DNA of 64,000 bases, from contig OW818685.1 of the NCBI GenBank assembly GCA_942493245.1, positions 1,798,001 to 1,862,000 of the forward strand. Reading direction: 5' to 3'. This DNA is from DAOPYU01 sp942493245. Lineage in GTDB: Bacteria; Sumerlaeota; Sumerlaeia; UBA8349. Of the stretch, positions 35,101 to 42,003 are shown one piece after another. The first letter of the stretch is position 1. Each line of letters opens with the position of its first letter. The notes below the pieces were generated by a model. The model made no database searches. It was not told where the DNA came from and worked only from the letters and a program-made list of their open reading frames with translations. The position numbers were made by a program, and so were the translations under genes.

Positions 35101-37302
35101 AATTTTATCGGTTTGACGATGCTGGCGCAGCCGCAACTGGTGGCCGGGACCAATACGATCGCCGTGCAGGTTTTGAATGTTTATCTGTCGGGCAGTTCGG
35201 ATTGTTTCATGGACTTGCGGCTGTATTATGAGGAAGACAACACAACCCCCGTGCCGCCGCGCCCGGAATTGCCTCTGGCCAAGCCGCTCAAGTACGAGGT
35301 GACGCCGGTTTGGCAAAGTCCGGAAATCACGGCTTTCAATACCTCGGTCGCGATCCCTCCGGATGGGTTGCGGGTGGGGAGTACGTACCGTGTGCGCGTC
35401 CGCCACAAAGACAACACGGGGCGGTGGAGCCACTGGTCCATGCCGGTGCAGTTCGAGGCTGGTGAGCCTGAAACCAGTGTCACGCTTTCCGATCATGTGC
35501 GGCTGAGCGAAGTGATGTACAATCCGGGTGACACCAACCCGGATATGGAATATGTCGAATTGTATAACAGCAGCACCACGGCGACGCTGGATCTGAGTGG
35601 CGCCAAGTTCACTTCAGGGATTGACTATACGTTCCCGTTGGGGACGACGATGACCGCAAACAGTTACCTGGTGGTGACTCGTACGGACCCGTTGAACAAC
35701 TTTGCTTCGTTCCGCCAGTACTATGGGCTCGACGCTTCTGTCCCGGTCGTTGGACCCTATCTGGGGCGCTTGAGCAATGAGGGGGAGACCGTGACTTTAC
35801 GGACCGCCGCGGGTGGGACGGATCTGTTCTCGTTCTCGTATGGGGTGACGGACAATTGGCCCGAACGGGCCAATGGGCGTGGCAGTTCGCTCGAGGTGAG
35901 CGATCCGGACGGGACGCCGCTGGCCGATTACGCGCGCGCGTCGAACTGGCGTCCCAGTACGGATGTCATGGGCTCGCCGGGCCGCGCCGGTACGCCGCCG
36001 GTCCAGTCGGTTGCGATCAATGAGGTGCTCACGCACACCGATCTTCCCCTGAAGGACAGCATCGAGTTGTTCAACCCGACTGCGGGTTCTATGGACATGA
36101 GCGGGTGGTGGCTGAGCGATTCGAGCGCGAATTTCTACAAGTTCCCGCTTCCGTCCGGAACGACGTTGGCTTCCGGCGCGTACAAGGTTTACAACGAAGA
36201 CGATTTCAATCCGGCGGCGCCTCCCGCCGGGCAGGTGGCTTTCGGGCTGGATTCCTCGCATGGAGACCGTCTGAGTCTGATCAAGCCGGATGGAGCGAAG
36301 CGTCTGTTTGTGGACTGGGTGTCGTTTGATGCCGCCGCGAATGGCGAGTCCTTTGGCCGCTGGCCCAACGGTTCGGGTATCCTGTACCCGATGGTGTCGC
36401 GGACGCTGGGGGGTGAGAACAGCGGACCGCGGGTGGGACCGGTGATTATCAGCGAGGTGCAGTACAATGCGGGAGCGGCCCTGAACGCCGCCGATCTGGA
36501 GTTTGTCGAAATCTGCAACCCGACGAGTGTGAGCGTGAATCTGGCCAACTGGCGCTTGAGCGACGGGGTTTCTTTTACATTCCCCCTCACGGGTGTCGAG
36601 TTGGCGCCGTACGGGGTTCTGGTGGTGACGCCGTTCGATCCGCTGAATGCGCTGGACGCACAAAAACTGGCCGATTTCCGCACCGCTTATGGGATTACGG
36701 ATGCGGTGCGGTTGCTGGGACCATTCAAGGGACAGTTGAGCAATGGCGGAGAGCGCGTGCGGCTCGAACGGCCGGACGAACCGCCGTTGGAGGAGCCGAC
36801 TTTCATCCCTTATCTGCTGGAGGATGAACTGCGCTACGATGACAGCGCGCCCTGGCCTGCGCTGGCCGATGGGGGCACGGCGCAGGATCCGTATGGCCGC
36901 TCTCTGACGCGTCTGGCGTCCAGTGTCTGGGGACACGAACCGACGAACTGGAGCGCGGCTACTCCGACGCCCGGGACCACTCCGTTCGGGGCGGACACGG
37001 TGGCGCCGAAGATTACCAGCGTTCCGTCCGAGCAGGTTTTCATGGGGCAGGCTTATACCTACGTATTGTCGGCCACCGGAACGCCCGATCCGGTTTTTTC
37101 GATCGAGGGATTGCCCTCGTGGCTTCTTTTCGATGGCCTCAAGACCTTGTCGGGAACGCCGATGGACGACGATCTGGGCAATACGGGCCTGATCACCGTT
37201 CGGGCGACCAACAGCGCCGGTCAGGACACCCAGACGTTCTCCATTCAGGTGACGGTGGAAAACGTGCCGCTCGAAGACCCGACGATCTGGGCTATTTATT
37301 GA
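32170..37302 (+). CDS. Large secreted CotH-kinase protein with lamin-tail domains
   Basis: 1710 residues. Signal peptide (hydrophobic stretch about 36-51, cleavage near ARAQ); lamin-tail domain 1 (about 52-160, VVINEIHYNP); an Ig-like stretch; CotH domain (about 390-720, with HVYFRPRGGVWR and MLNEQMDGHFLDEHDL); a jelly-roll-like domain (about 900-1020); an FN3-like segment; lamin-tail domains 2-4 (about 1111, 1281 and 1425); and a putative-Ig (He_PIG-like) domain at 1613-1700. CotH proteins are secreted protein kinases; lamin-tail domains occur in many extracellular proteins. No sorting signal ends the protein. AGGAG lies 7 nt before the ATG. It is the last gene of the VTC operon and is followed by a terminator. 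Confidence 0.9.
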   Translation: MMCVQGKLLQVVSSCCGPCPVAESVVKKGRLGRFFLFLAAFCLFSVVARAQVVINEIHYNPDVNTQHVEFIELYNAGGSGVDLSGWYFSDGVSYQFPANTSLNAGSYVVVAQEPAAVVSKYSVSAALALGPFTGALKSTGEAVVLRNAAGDKVDEVEYQLGFPWPTVGDPVPATSAGSGRSIQLLNPSLDNNLGASWRSAYPTPSRVNSVFSTIVPPQIRQVEHTPKEPKSGETLLVSAKITDPDGVASVSLGYQPVRPGAYVAKSDASYTSWTAVTMVDDGTQGDALAGDGIYSGRIPAYKQKHRSLMRYRLTASDTKGASIQVPYADDPQPNFAYFVYDGIPTWTGSIRPGVAADVTYSTETMRSVPAFHLISKKQTVEKCTWLDQYNDPTHDSQDLYIGTLVYDGEVFDHVYFRPRGGVWRYAMRKNMWKINLLTGHEIQLRDNWGEKYKEKWDTINLGACIQQGSFGYRGEQGMFEVVGWRLFELTGLEAAKSGYVQLRIIDEANEKGELNAAHSPLTSAGTQFDGDFWGLFMLNEQMDGHFLDEHDLPDGNLYKMEGGSGELNHLGFMGPSDKSDLNTFINGYNANPTSAWWRANLDLGGYYNYRTIVEAIHHYDIAYGKNYFYYRNPENALWAQYAWDLDLTWSKAYNDGNSNDSFTNAGIFNNADLTMEYRNRVRELCDLLFNPDQGGILIDETASFIYKPGQPSFVDVDRAMWDYHWVMADSAYPTYTNVSPNQNKAGQGRFYQAAPTKDFAGMVKIMQDWVMSRSDWMVSSLAADASIPARPEISSASPASFPVNDLTFESSAFSDPNGNGTFGAMQWRIAEVEPFSQAWDTLNPGSTGGGVRHDLVEGGETWNYFPGTAEPSPMNTKAWRMQGFDDSAWASGAAPIGYDSSLAMGTQLTMSGQYSTFYMRKTFTVEDPSKVSDLVLEGLIDDGVNVWINGTWVASYNVTGGEEQANTATASRAIDDNNFIGLTMLAQPQLVAGTNTIAVQVLNVYLSGSSDCFMDLRLYYEEDNTTPVPPRPELPLAKPLKYEVTPVWQSPEITAFNTSVAIPPDGLRVGSTYRVRVRHKDNTGRWSHWSMPVQFEAGEPETSVTLSDHVRLSEVMYNPGDTNPDMEYVELYNSSTTATLDLSGAKFTSGIDYTFPLGTTMTANSYLVVTRTDPLNNFASFRQYYGLDASVPVVGPYLGRLSNEGETVTLRTAAGGTDLFSFSYGVTDNWPERANGRGSSLEVSDPDGTPLADYARASNWRPSTDVMGSPGRAGTPPVQSVAINEVLTHTDLPLKDSIELFNPTAGSMDMSGWWLSDSSANFYKFPLPSGTTLASGAYKVYNEDDFNPAAPPAGQVAFGLDSSHGDRLSLIKPDGAKRLFVDWVSFDAAANGESFGRWPNGSGILYPMVSRTLGGENSGPRVGPVIISEVQYNAGAALNAADLEFVEICNPTSVSVNLANWRLSDGVSFTFPLTGVELAPYGVLVVTPFDPLNALDAQKLADFRTAYGITDAVRLLGPFKGQLSNGGERVRLERPDEPPLEEPTFIPYLLEDELRYDDSAPWPALADGGTAQDPYGRSLTRLASSVWGHEPTNWSAATPTPGTTPFGADTVAPKITSVPSEQVFMGQAYTYVLSATGTPDPVFSIEGLPSWLLFDGLKTLSGTPMDDDLGNTGLITVRATNSAGQDTQTFSIQVTVENVPLEDPTIWAIY

Positions 37303-37337
37303 GGGGATTTGGAAGATTGTCGGCATGATGTTTCGGA

Positions 37338-37378
37338 AGCGGCTCCGGTCTGATGACGAGACCGGGGCCGCTTTGTTT
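37338..37378 (+). terminator. Intrinsic terminator of the VTC-CotH operon
   Basis: A 14-bp stem, AGCGGCTCCGGTCT (37338-37351) with AGACCGGGGCCGCT (37359-37372), one T-G pair, 7-nt loop, followed by TTGTTT. Confidence 0.9.
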
Positions 37379-37428
37379 CAGCGGAACGGAATTTCGAACG
37401 AGAGATGCGTTTTTTTGGAAGAACCTTC

Positions 37429-37457
37429 TTGACACGACCACTTCAAATTCGTAGACT
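37429..37457 (+). promoter_or_regulatory. Promoter of tRNA-Ala
   Basis: TTGACA (37429-37434), 17 nt, TAGACT (37452-37457). The start would be near 37464, about 67 nt before the mature tRNA. Confidence 0.7.
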
Positions 37458-37530
37458 CACTCCCCGCTGGTGGTTGTTGACCGTCAGCGGGTCCTCCTCG
37501 AAGAGAGGCGGATCGAGTACCCGGAAAAGT

Positions 37531-37606
37531 GGGGGTATAGCTCAGCTGGGAGAGCACTTGACTGGCAGTCAAGGGGTCTGGGGTTCAAATCCCCATACCT
37601 CCACCA
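37531..37606 (+). tRNA. tRNA-Ala (anticodon GGC)
   Basis: 76 nt including an encoded CCA. Acceptor GGGGGTA pairs with TACCTCC (one G-T pair). The D-arm has AGCTCAGCTGGGAGAGC. The anticodon stem CTTGA/TCAAG holds loop CTGGCAG, so the anticodon is GGC. The T-arm GGGGTTCAAATCCCC is perfect. It reads GCC/GCU alanine codons. Confidence 0.97.
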
Positions 37607-37628
37607 TCTAAAGCGAATACTTGAATCG

Positions 37629-37657
37629 CGCTCTCGGAAAATATCCGGGAGCGTTTT
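37629..37657 (+). terminator. Terminator after tRNA-Ala
   Basis: A 10-bp stem, CGCTCTCGGA (37629-37638) with TCCGGGAGCG (37644-37653), one T-G pair, followed by TTTT. Confidence 0.8.
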
Positions 37658-38145
37658 CAATTTTGGGGATCGAGGTTTCTGTTCCGGAAGTGGGCCGTCT
37701 GGATGGGTTCCAAATCAGTGTTTTCGCCTTTGTGTTGTTGACTTTAATCGTTTGTAAACAAAACCACAGTTATTCATGATTGCTTCCCTCCGGCTGCCGG
37801 AGTATAATCAATCCGGTTATACGAAGGCCGGATGGACTTGGAAGTTTTCTTTCCGCCTGAAACGATTATTCCCATCTGGATTCAAGGTGCAGGCGGGTTT
37901 TGTGCTACCCTTCCAGTGTCTTCGACCGGTTGTCCGGAAAAGAAGACGCGGGATGGAAAAACGGAAATGAAGGAATTTTTCTGGGGATTTCTTTGTTTTC
38001 AGATGGGGCGTGTCCGTCGTCTCCCCGGTCGGAATTCGAAGAATACTGGTGCGTCGGGTGTTTTGTGAGGGGTGTATCCCCTTTTCTTGTGAAGGTTCTG
38101 ATCCCCCTGAGCTGAGCATAGACCCTGCGAAAGGATGATGTGCAA
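37658..38145 (+). other. Intergenic region upstream of the secreted paralogue pair
   Basis: About 490 bp without a supported gene. A perfect TATAAT (37803-37808) sits 17 nt after TTGCTT (37780-37785), a possible promoter with a long leader to the gene at 38146. AAGGA lies about 10 nt before that ATG. Confidence 0.4.
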
Positions 38146-39258
38146 ATGAGAAAAAGAACATTGGGAATGTGTGTTGTCGGGTGGTTGGGAATCTGTGTAT
38201 TCCTCGTGTCGGGAACTCCGATGGCGGGCGCTGTTGCGGCCAGCGAGTACGGGTATCGAATCCGGTATAAGGGTTGTGCGATTGCGGTGGCTCCGGATCA
38301 GTCTTTGCAGATTGGCACCCAGGGCGCCGAGAGTTCGGTCAAAATTCAGTACATGAAGAAACTGCCGGAGGAACTGTCGTTCGATGTCAACGATATTTCG
38401 ACCAATGCGCCTCCCGGAACCCTCTATCTGCGATTTACCCAGGTGATTCCTGCCGTTGTGATTCAAGGCGATATGGGAAAATTCTACACGGAGGCGAAGA
38501 TCAAGAATTTCGCGAATCTTGGCGTTTTGTCCGACTTTACGGCCAAAAATGCCGGGGTGGAGATTATTCAGACGAACAGCCGGTTCGGCTCGATTAAAAT
38601 GTCGGCTCAGGCCAATTCCGGTTATTGGGAGTATGCGACCTGCTATCTGATTGCAATGGGCCCCAACACTTCTCCGCCCATGTCTGTCCAGGCGTCGGGG
38701 GTTGTTTTCGAACACGTAATTTCTCTAAATCCGATTGCGTTGTTCAAGGTGACCTCGAAAAAGTGCCTGGCCGGTGTGCCCGCTCAGAGCTGCATCAGCG
38801 TCGGAGGGTTGGGGCGTGTGACCCCCGCCGCAAGAGCCGACACGGGAACCTCCTATCGATTCGAAACTACTCGGGTTTCCCAACTCCAGGTCTCGGGCGG
38901 GTATATGGAACTGGATGGATTGCTGAGTCTGGAGCCGATCGAAAAGATCCGGGCCGTCTCGGTCAATTTTGGCGGGATGAGTCTGGGAGGGATTGTGGGG
39001 TTGACCAGTTCTGCGTCGGACATGGTTGTGGACGCTCCCGGTATCGGGTCGATTTACGGTCAGGTGGCGGTGAAGGGCGGGTTTTGGACGCCTGCGCAAG
39101 ACCGGGCTTCGGCGCTTTACCACCAGGGAACCATTGGGTCCATTTCGACCGGTAAGAAAGGTCTCTTCTGGGGGATCGCTCATGTCGCGCCGGGCAGTTC
39201 GATCAAGTTCACGCCGTCCGCGCATCCTAATTTCTGGGTCTGCACAACGCCGGAGTGA
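38146..39258 (+). CDS. Secreted protein of unrecognised family (paralogue 1)
   Basis: 370 residues with a signal peptide (hydrophobic stretch about 8-32, cleavage near AVAAS). I do not recognise the mature domain. It is rich in Gly, Ser, Val and Ile in a way that suggests all-beta structure. Landmarks are YRIRYKGC just after the signal, KIQYMKKLP, FGSIKMSAQANSG, PMSVQASGVV, SKKC, and a repetitive C-terminal half with GGxLxxxxxxxxI units. The next gene and the last 360 residues of the large protein at 47754-55157 share these landmarks in the same order. An in-frame GTG six nt upstream is possible, but the ATG is better placed. Probably cell surface or periplasmic. Confidence 0.75.
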   Translation: MRKRTLGMCVVGWLGICVFLVSGTPMAGAVAASEYGYRIRYKGCAIAVAPDQSLQIGTQGAESSVKIQYMKKLPEELSFDVNDISTNAPPGTLYLRFTQVIPAVVIQGDMGKFYTEAKIKNFANLGVLSDFTAKNAGVEIIQTNSRFGSIKMSAQANSGYWEYATCYLIAMGPNTSPPMSVQASGVVFEHVISLNPIALFKVTSKKCLAGVPAQSCISVGGLGRVTPAARADTGTSYRFETTRVSQLQVSGGYMELDGLLSLEPIEKIRAVSVNFGGMSLGGIVGLTSSASDMVVDAPGIGSIYGQVAVKGGFWTPAQDRASALYHQGTIGSISTGKKGLFWGIAHVAPGSSIKFTPSAHPNFWVCTTPE

Positions 39259-39340
39259 TTACATGGAGCCGAGACAGACATTCGATTCTTTTCTATTTTT
39301 CCCGGAACAATTCTTGTTTTTTTGAAAGGTTGGGTATCTG

Positions 39341-40474
39341 ATGAAGAAACACGCGTTTATTACCCCGGTTTCTTTGTTGGCCGGGATTTTCGTTCTGGGT
39401 CTCTCTTTCTGGTTGGTTTCCCCCGCCGCCGCTACGAGCGGCTATCGCATCCGATACCGGCATTGTTCGATCGAGACCGACCTGAATCGCAGTATCGTCG
39501 TGAAGGATTCGACGAGCAGGGCCAGTTATGTCAAGATCCAGTACGTCAAAATGATTCCCTCGTGGGTGACGTTCAACGGAGCGGGGACTTCCACCAATGC
39601 GCCCGCTGGTACGGTTTACATGACGGAGCCGCTGACCATCCCCTCGGTCGCGATCGGTACCGATCTGGGGACATTTTACTCGGAAGCTCGGGTGATGTAT
39701 CTGGCGTGCAGCGGTTCGGTGTCGCAGGTGCGGTTCAACAAGACGTGGGCCGATATCATTGAGTCCGGTCGCACGTTCGGCTCTCTCAAGGTCTCGGCTC
39801 AGGCGAACTCCACGCTGTCGGAATACGCCACGATGGTGATGGGGATTTATGGGGCGTCTCCGTCTGCGCCGATGCCGGTGCAACTGTCGGGTGTCATCCT
39901 GGAGAACACAATTATCCTGAATGTTCCCTTGACCTCAGTGAAGGTGAGTTCGAAAAAATGCCGGACCACGCTGCCGCTTCAGGACAAGACGTTTGTCAGC
40001 ATGGCCGGGATCGGACGGGTCACGCCCGAGGCGCTTGCCGATGCGAGTGGGAAGTATAATTTTGTGACGCAAGGGGTTGATAAACTGCGCGTCGTGGGCG
40101 CCAACATCGTTCCCAACAATCTGCTCAGTCATACGGCCATTCCTTCAATTCAGGCCGTTTCGGCCCGGCTCGATGGGAGCAGGCGGGGCGGGACGATCGG
40201 TTTGTCGCTCGGGTTGCTCCCCCAGTCGGAGTTTGGCGCGCCCAGTTTTGGAACGATTTATGGGGATGTGGGGGTTTATGGGTATTTCTGGGCGGGTCCG
40301 CAGGGCTATGCGGATATCCCCTTCCACCAGGGGACCATCCAGAAGATTGCGACCCATCCCAGGAAGGGACTTCTGCTCGGGACCGCTCATGTCATGCCGA
40401 CGAATGAGATAAAGTTCGTTCCCAAGGACCATCCGCTCTTTGTGGTGTGCGACGATCCGGGCGCGGCGCATTGA
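39341..40474 (+). CDS. Secreted protein of unrecognised family (paralogue 2)
   Basis: 377 residues with a signal peptide (about 8-31). It is a tandem paralogue of the gene 82 nt upstream: YRIRYRHC, KIQYVKMIP, NAPAGTVYM, FGSLKVSAQANS, EYATMVMGIYG, SSKKC and GIGRVTPEALAD align with paralogue 1 in order. Both keep one cysteine near the N-terminus of the mature chain and one in the SKKC motif, perhaps a disulphide. A GAAAGG site precedes the ATG. Function unknown; co-transcription with paralogue 1 is likely. Confidence 0.75.
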   Translation: MKKHAFITPVSLLAGIFVLGLSFWLVSPAAATSGYRIRYRHCSIETDLNRSIVVKDSTSRASYVKIQYVKMIPSWVTFNGAGTSTNAPAGTVYMTEPLTIPSVAIGTDLGTFYSEARVMYLACSGSVSQVRFNKTWADIIESGRTFGSLKVSAQANSTLSEYATMVMGIYGASPSAPMPVQLSGVILENTIILNVPLTSVKVSSKKCRTTLPLQDKTFVSMAGIGRVTPEALADASGKYNFVTQGVDKLRVVGANIVPNNLLSHTAIPSIQAVSARLDGSRRGGTIGLSLGLLPQSEFGAPSFGTIYGDVGVYGYFWAGPQGYADIPFHQGTIQKIATHPRKGLLLGTAHVMPTNEIKFVPKDHPLFVVCDDPGAAH

Positions 40475-40524
40475 ACCGGCGGGGATGGTGGGGCAAAGTC
40501 TTTCTCTGAGGGGAAAAGTGTCTG

Positions 40525-41013
40525 TCAGGGTTGCGTGGACGCTTCCGAGATATACCACCGTCTTTTGATTTTCTTCAGCGTGCAATGGACCGTACGCGCT
40601 TCGTTGATTGCTTGACCGTCCGTCAGGGCGCCTTCAAAGAAGGCTCTGGCCTGGGCGGTGGCGTCGGTCTTGGATTGGAACTGAATGGCGATGTTCTGAA
40701 ATTTCAGACTCTGCCGGGCGAACTGGAGGCGGAATTGCCCCAGGACGCGCACGATTTCCTCGGGGGGAAAGGGACCGGAGAGGAGCGGCAGGTCGGTTTG
40801 GATCGTCAGATCCGGGGTGACCAGACCGGTGATCTGCTGGAGGGGGTAGGCCATGGTGAGCACGCTCTCCTCTTTTTTCTTGAGCATGTAGTCCTCGGCC
40901 TTTTTGAAGAGATTGCGAATTTTTTCTTCGTCACTCTTGTAGAAGAAGAAAAAGGCGGCAGCGGCGGTGGCCACGATCAGACCGGCGGTCAGCAGACGGG
41001 ATGGAGTGAACAT
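40525..41013 (-). CDS. Membrane-anchored NTF2-like small protein
   Basis: 162 residues. A single N-terminal membrane helix (about 6-22) is followed by a charged helix (DEEKIRNLFKKAEDYMLKKK) and a mixed alpha/beta domain of the size and pattern of NTF2/SnoaL-like folds, ending in KIKRRWYIS. These domains bind small ligands or partners, and no catalytic residues can be named. The frame continues open upstream into the next gene's region, but this ATG is the first start that gives a sensible protein. It lies 44 nt downstream of the AraD-like gene and probably shares its promoter. Confidence 0.65.
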   Translation of the reverse strand: MFTPSRLLTAGLIVATAAAAFFFFYKSDEEKIRNLFKKAEDYMLKKKEESVLTMAYPLQQITGLVTPDLTIQTDLPLLSGPFPPEEIVRVLGQFRLQFARQSLKFQNIAIQFQSKTDATAQARAFFEGALTDGQAINEARTVHCTLKKIKRRWYISEASTQP

Positions 41014-41057
41014 GCGGGGTGTCCCTTCGTGTGTATTGGGGGGAACCTGTGGTTGGG

Positions 41058-41738
41058 TCAGTCTTCGCGTTCGGGCAGGTTTTGCGCCTGGTGGAAGTGT
41101 TTGTCGAGCAGGTGCAGGCCGATAGGGAAGATGTCCGGGTTGAGCTGGAGGGTCCGGAAGGCCAGTTCCGCGGTCCATTCGAGCGCGAGGGCGTTCTGGA
41201 CCGCTTCGGCTGGGGTGCGCCCCCAGGTGTAGGCGCCGTGGCCGTGGATCAGGATGCCGGGGGTTTCCAGCGGTTTCTGGTCGCGGTACCGCTCGACGAT
41301 GAGGTTGCCGAGTTCGGGGGCGTAGTTTTCGGTTTGCTGGCGGCTCATGCTGCGGGTGATGGGGATATCGCCGTAGAAAAAGTGGGCGTGAGTGGCGCCG
41401 AGGCACTTGATGGATTTCCCGGCCTGAGCGAAGATGGTGGCGTATTTCGAGTGGGTGTGGGCGATGGCGTTGATTTCGGGGAAGGCTTCGTAGAGCCGCA
41501 GGTGCGTCAGGACACTGGGCGCCGGGGCGGGGGAGCCGTCCCGGGGAAGGCCGTCGAGGCCGGTCAGCGCCATTTTCTCCGGTTCCAGTTCGTGGAACGC
41601 ACTGTGGGCGGGGCGAATGGCGAGCGCTTGCCGGGAGCGATCCAGAATGCTGAAACTGCCGATGTTGAGCAGAACCAACTGGTGGTTCAGAAGGGTCATG
41701 CTGGCCTGAAAGGCGTCGTTCTTGAGGGTTTCGAACAT
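41058..41738 (-). CDS. AraD-like class II aldolase/epimerase family protein
   Basis: 226 residues, close in length and order to L-ribulose-5-phosphate 4-epimerase. The zinc-ligand motifs are present: HTHSKYATIFAQAG (two His) and HGHGAYTWG (third His), plus THAHFFYGDIPITR and LLDKH near the C-terminus. Compared from memory with E. coli AraD, several substrate residues differ: WGN is IGS, IKPSG is IRPAH, SSD is APS, and THADYFYG has His for Asp. It is therefore a zinc-dependent class II aldolase-family enzyme, but its substrate may not be ribulose-5-phosphate. No arabinose genes are near. A strong promoter lies 92 nt upstream. Confidence 0.82.
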   Translation of the reverse strand: MFETLKNDAFQASMTLLNHQLVLLNIGSFSILDRSRQALAIRPAHSAFHELEPEKMALTGLDGLPRDGSPAPAPSVLTHLRLYEAFPEINAIAHTHSKYATIFAQAGKSIKCLGATHAHFFYGDIPITRSMSRQQTENYAPELGNLIVERYRDQKPLETPGILIHGHGAYTWGRTPAEAVQNALALEWTAELAFRTLQLNPDIFPIGLHLLDKHFHQAQNLPERED

Positions 41739-41829
41739 AGGGGGAAGGGCCTTGCGCTAGAAATGCCCCCGGAGCGGCTCGCGTTCCGGAGTCCAGATCG
41801 AGACAAATGGTCTGTCTCTGTAAGGGTGG

Positions 41830-41858
41830 ACTATAGGGGAGGCGCCAGTCTGTGTCAA
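41830..41858 (-). promoter_or_regulatory. Near-consensus promoter for the AraD-like gene
   Basis: On the minus strand TTGACA (41858-41853), 17 nt, TATAGT (41835-41830): 11 of 12 consensus bases. Start near 41823, leader about 85 nt. Confidence 0.8.
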
Positions 41859-41904
41859 GGTCTGCGCACGAGGTGGTTGTGCCTCCCGAGGGGACGGTTC
41901 TGTC

Positions 41905-41933
41905 TTGAAAAGGTTTGGGGGGCGTGTCATAGT
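41905..41933 (+). promoter_or_regulatory. Possible promoter for the spermidine synthase-like gene
   Basis: TTGAAA (41905-41910), 17 nt, CATAGT (41928-41933), divergent from the AraD-like promoter; leader of about 65 nt. Confidence 0.5.
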
Positions 41934-42003
41934 ACCCTGCTCCAGGAGAACGGGTGTGGAAGAGTGCGACTGGAGTTCAACCCACGGGGAGAAATAATCG
42001 GAA

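Noticed and set aside
37776..38068. Small open frames between tRNA-Ala and the secreted pair
   Set aside because: No ribosome-binding site or conserved motif; low-complexity basic products.
41014..41406. 131-residue N-terminal extension of the NTF2-like protein
   Set aside because: It overlaps the AraD-like gene in another frame and is Pro/Arg/His-rich; the membrane helix begins right after the ATG at 41013.
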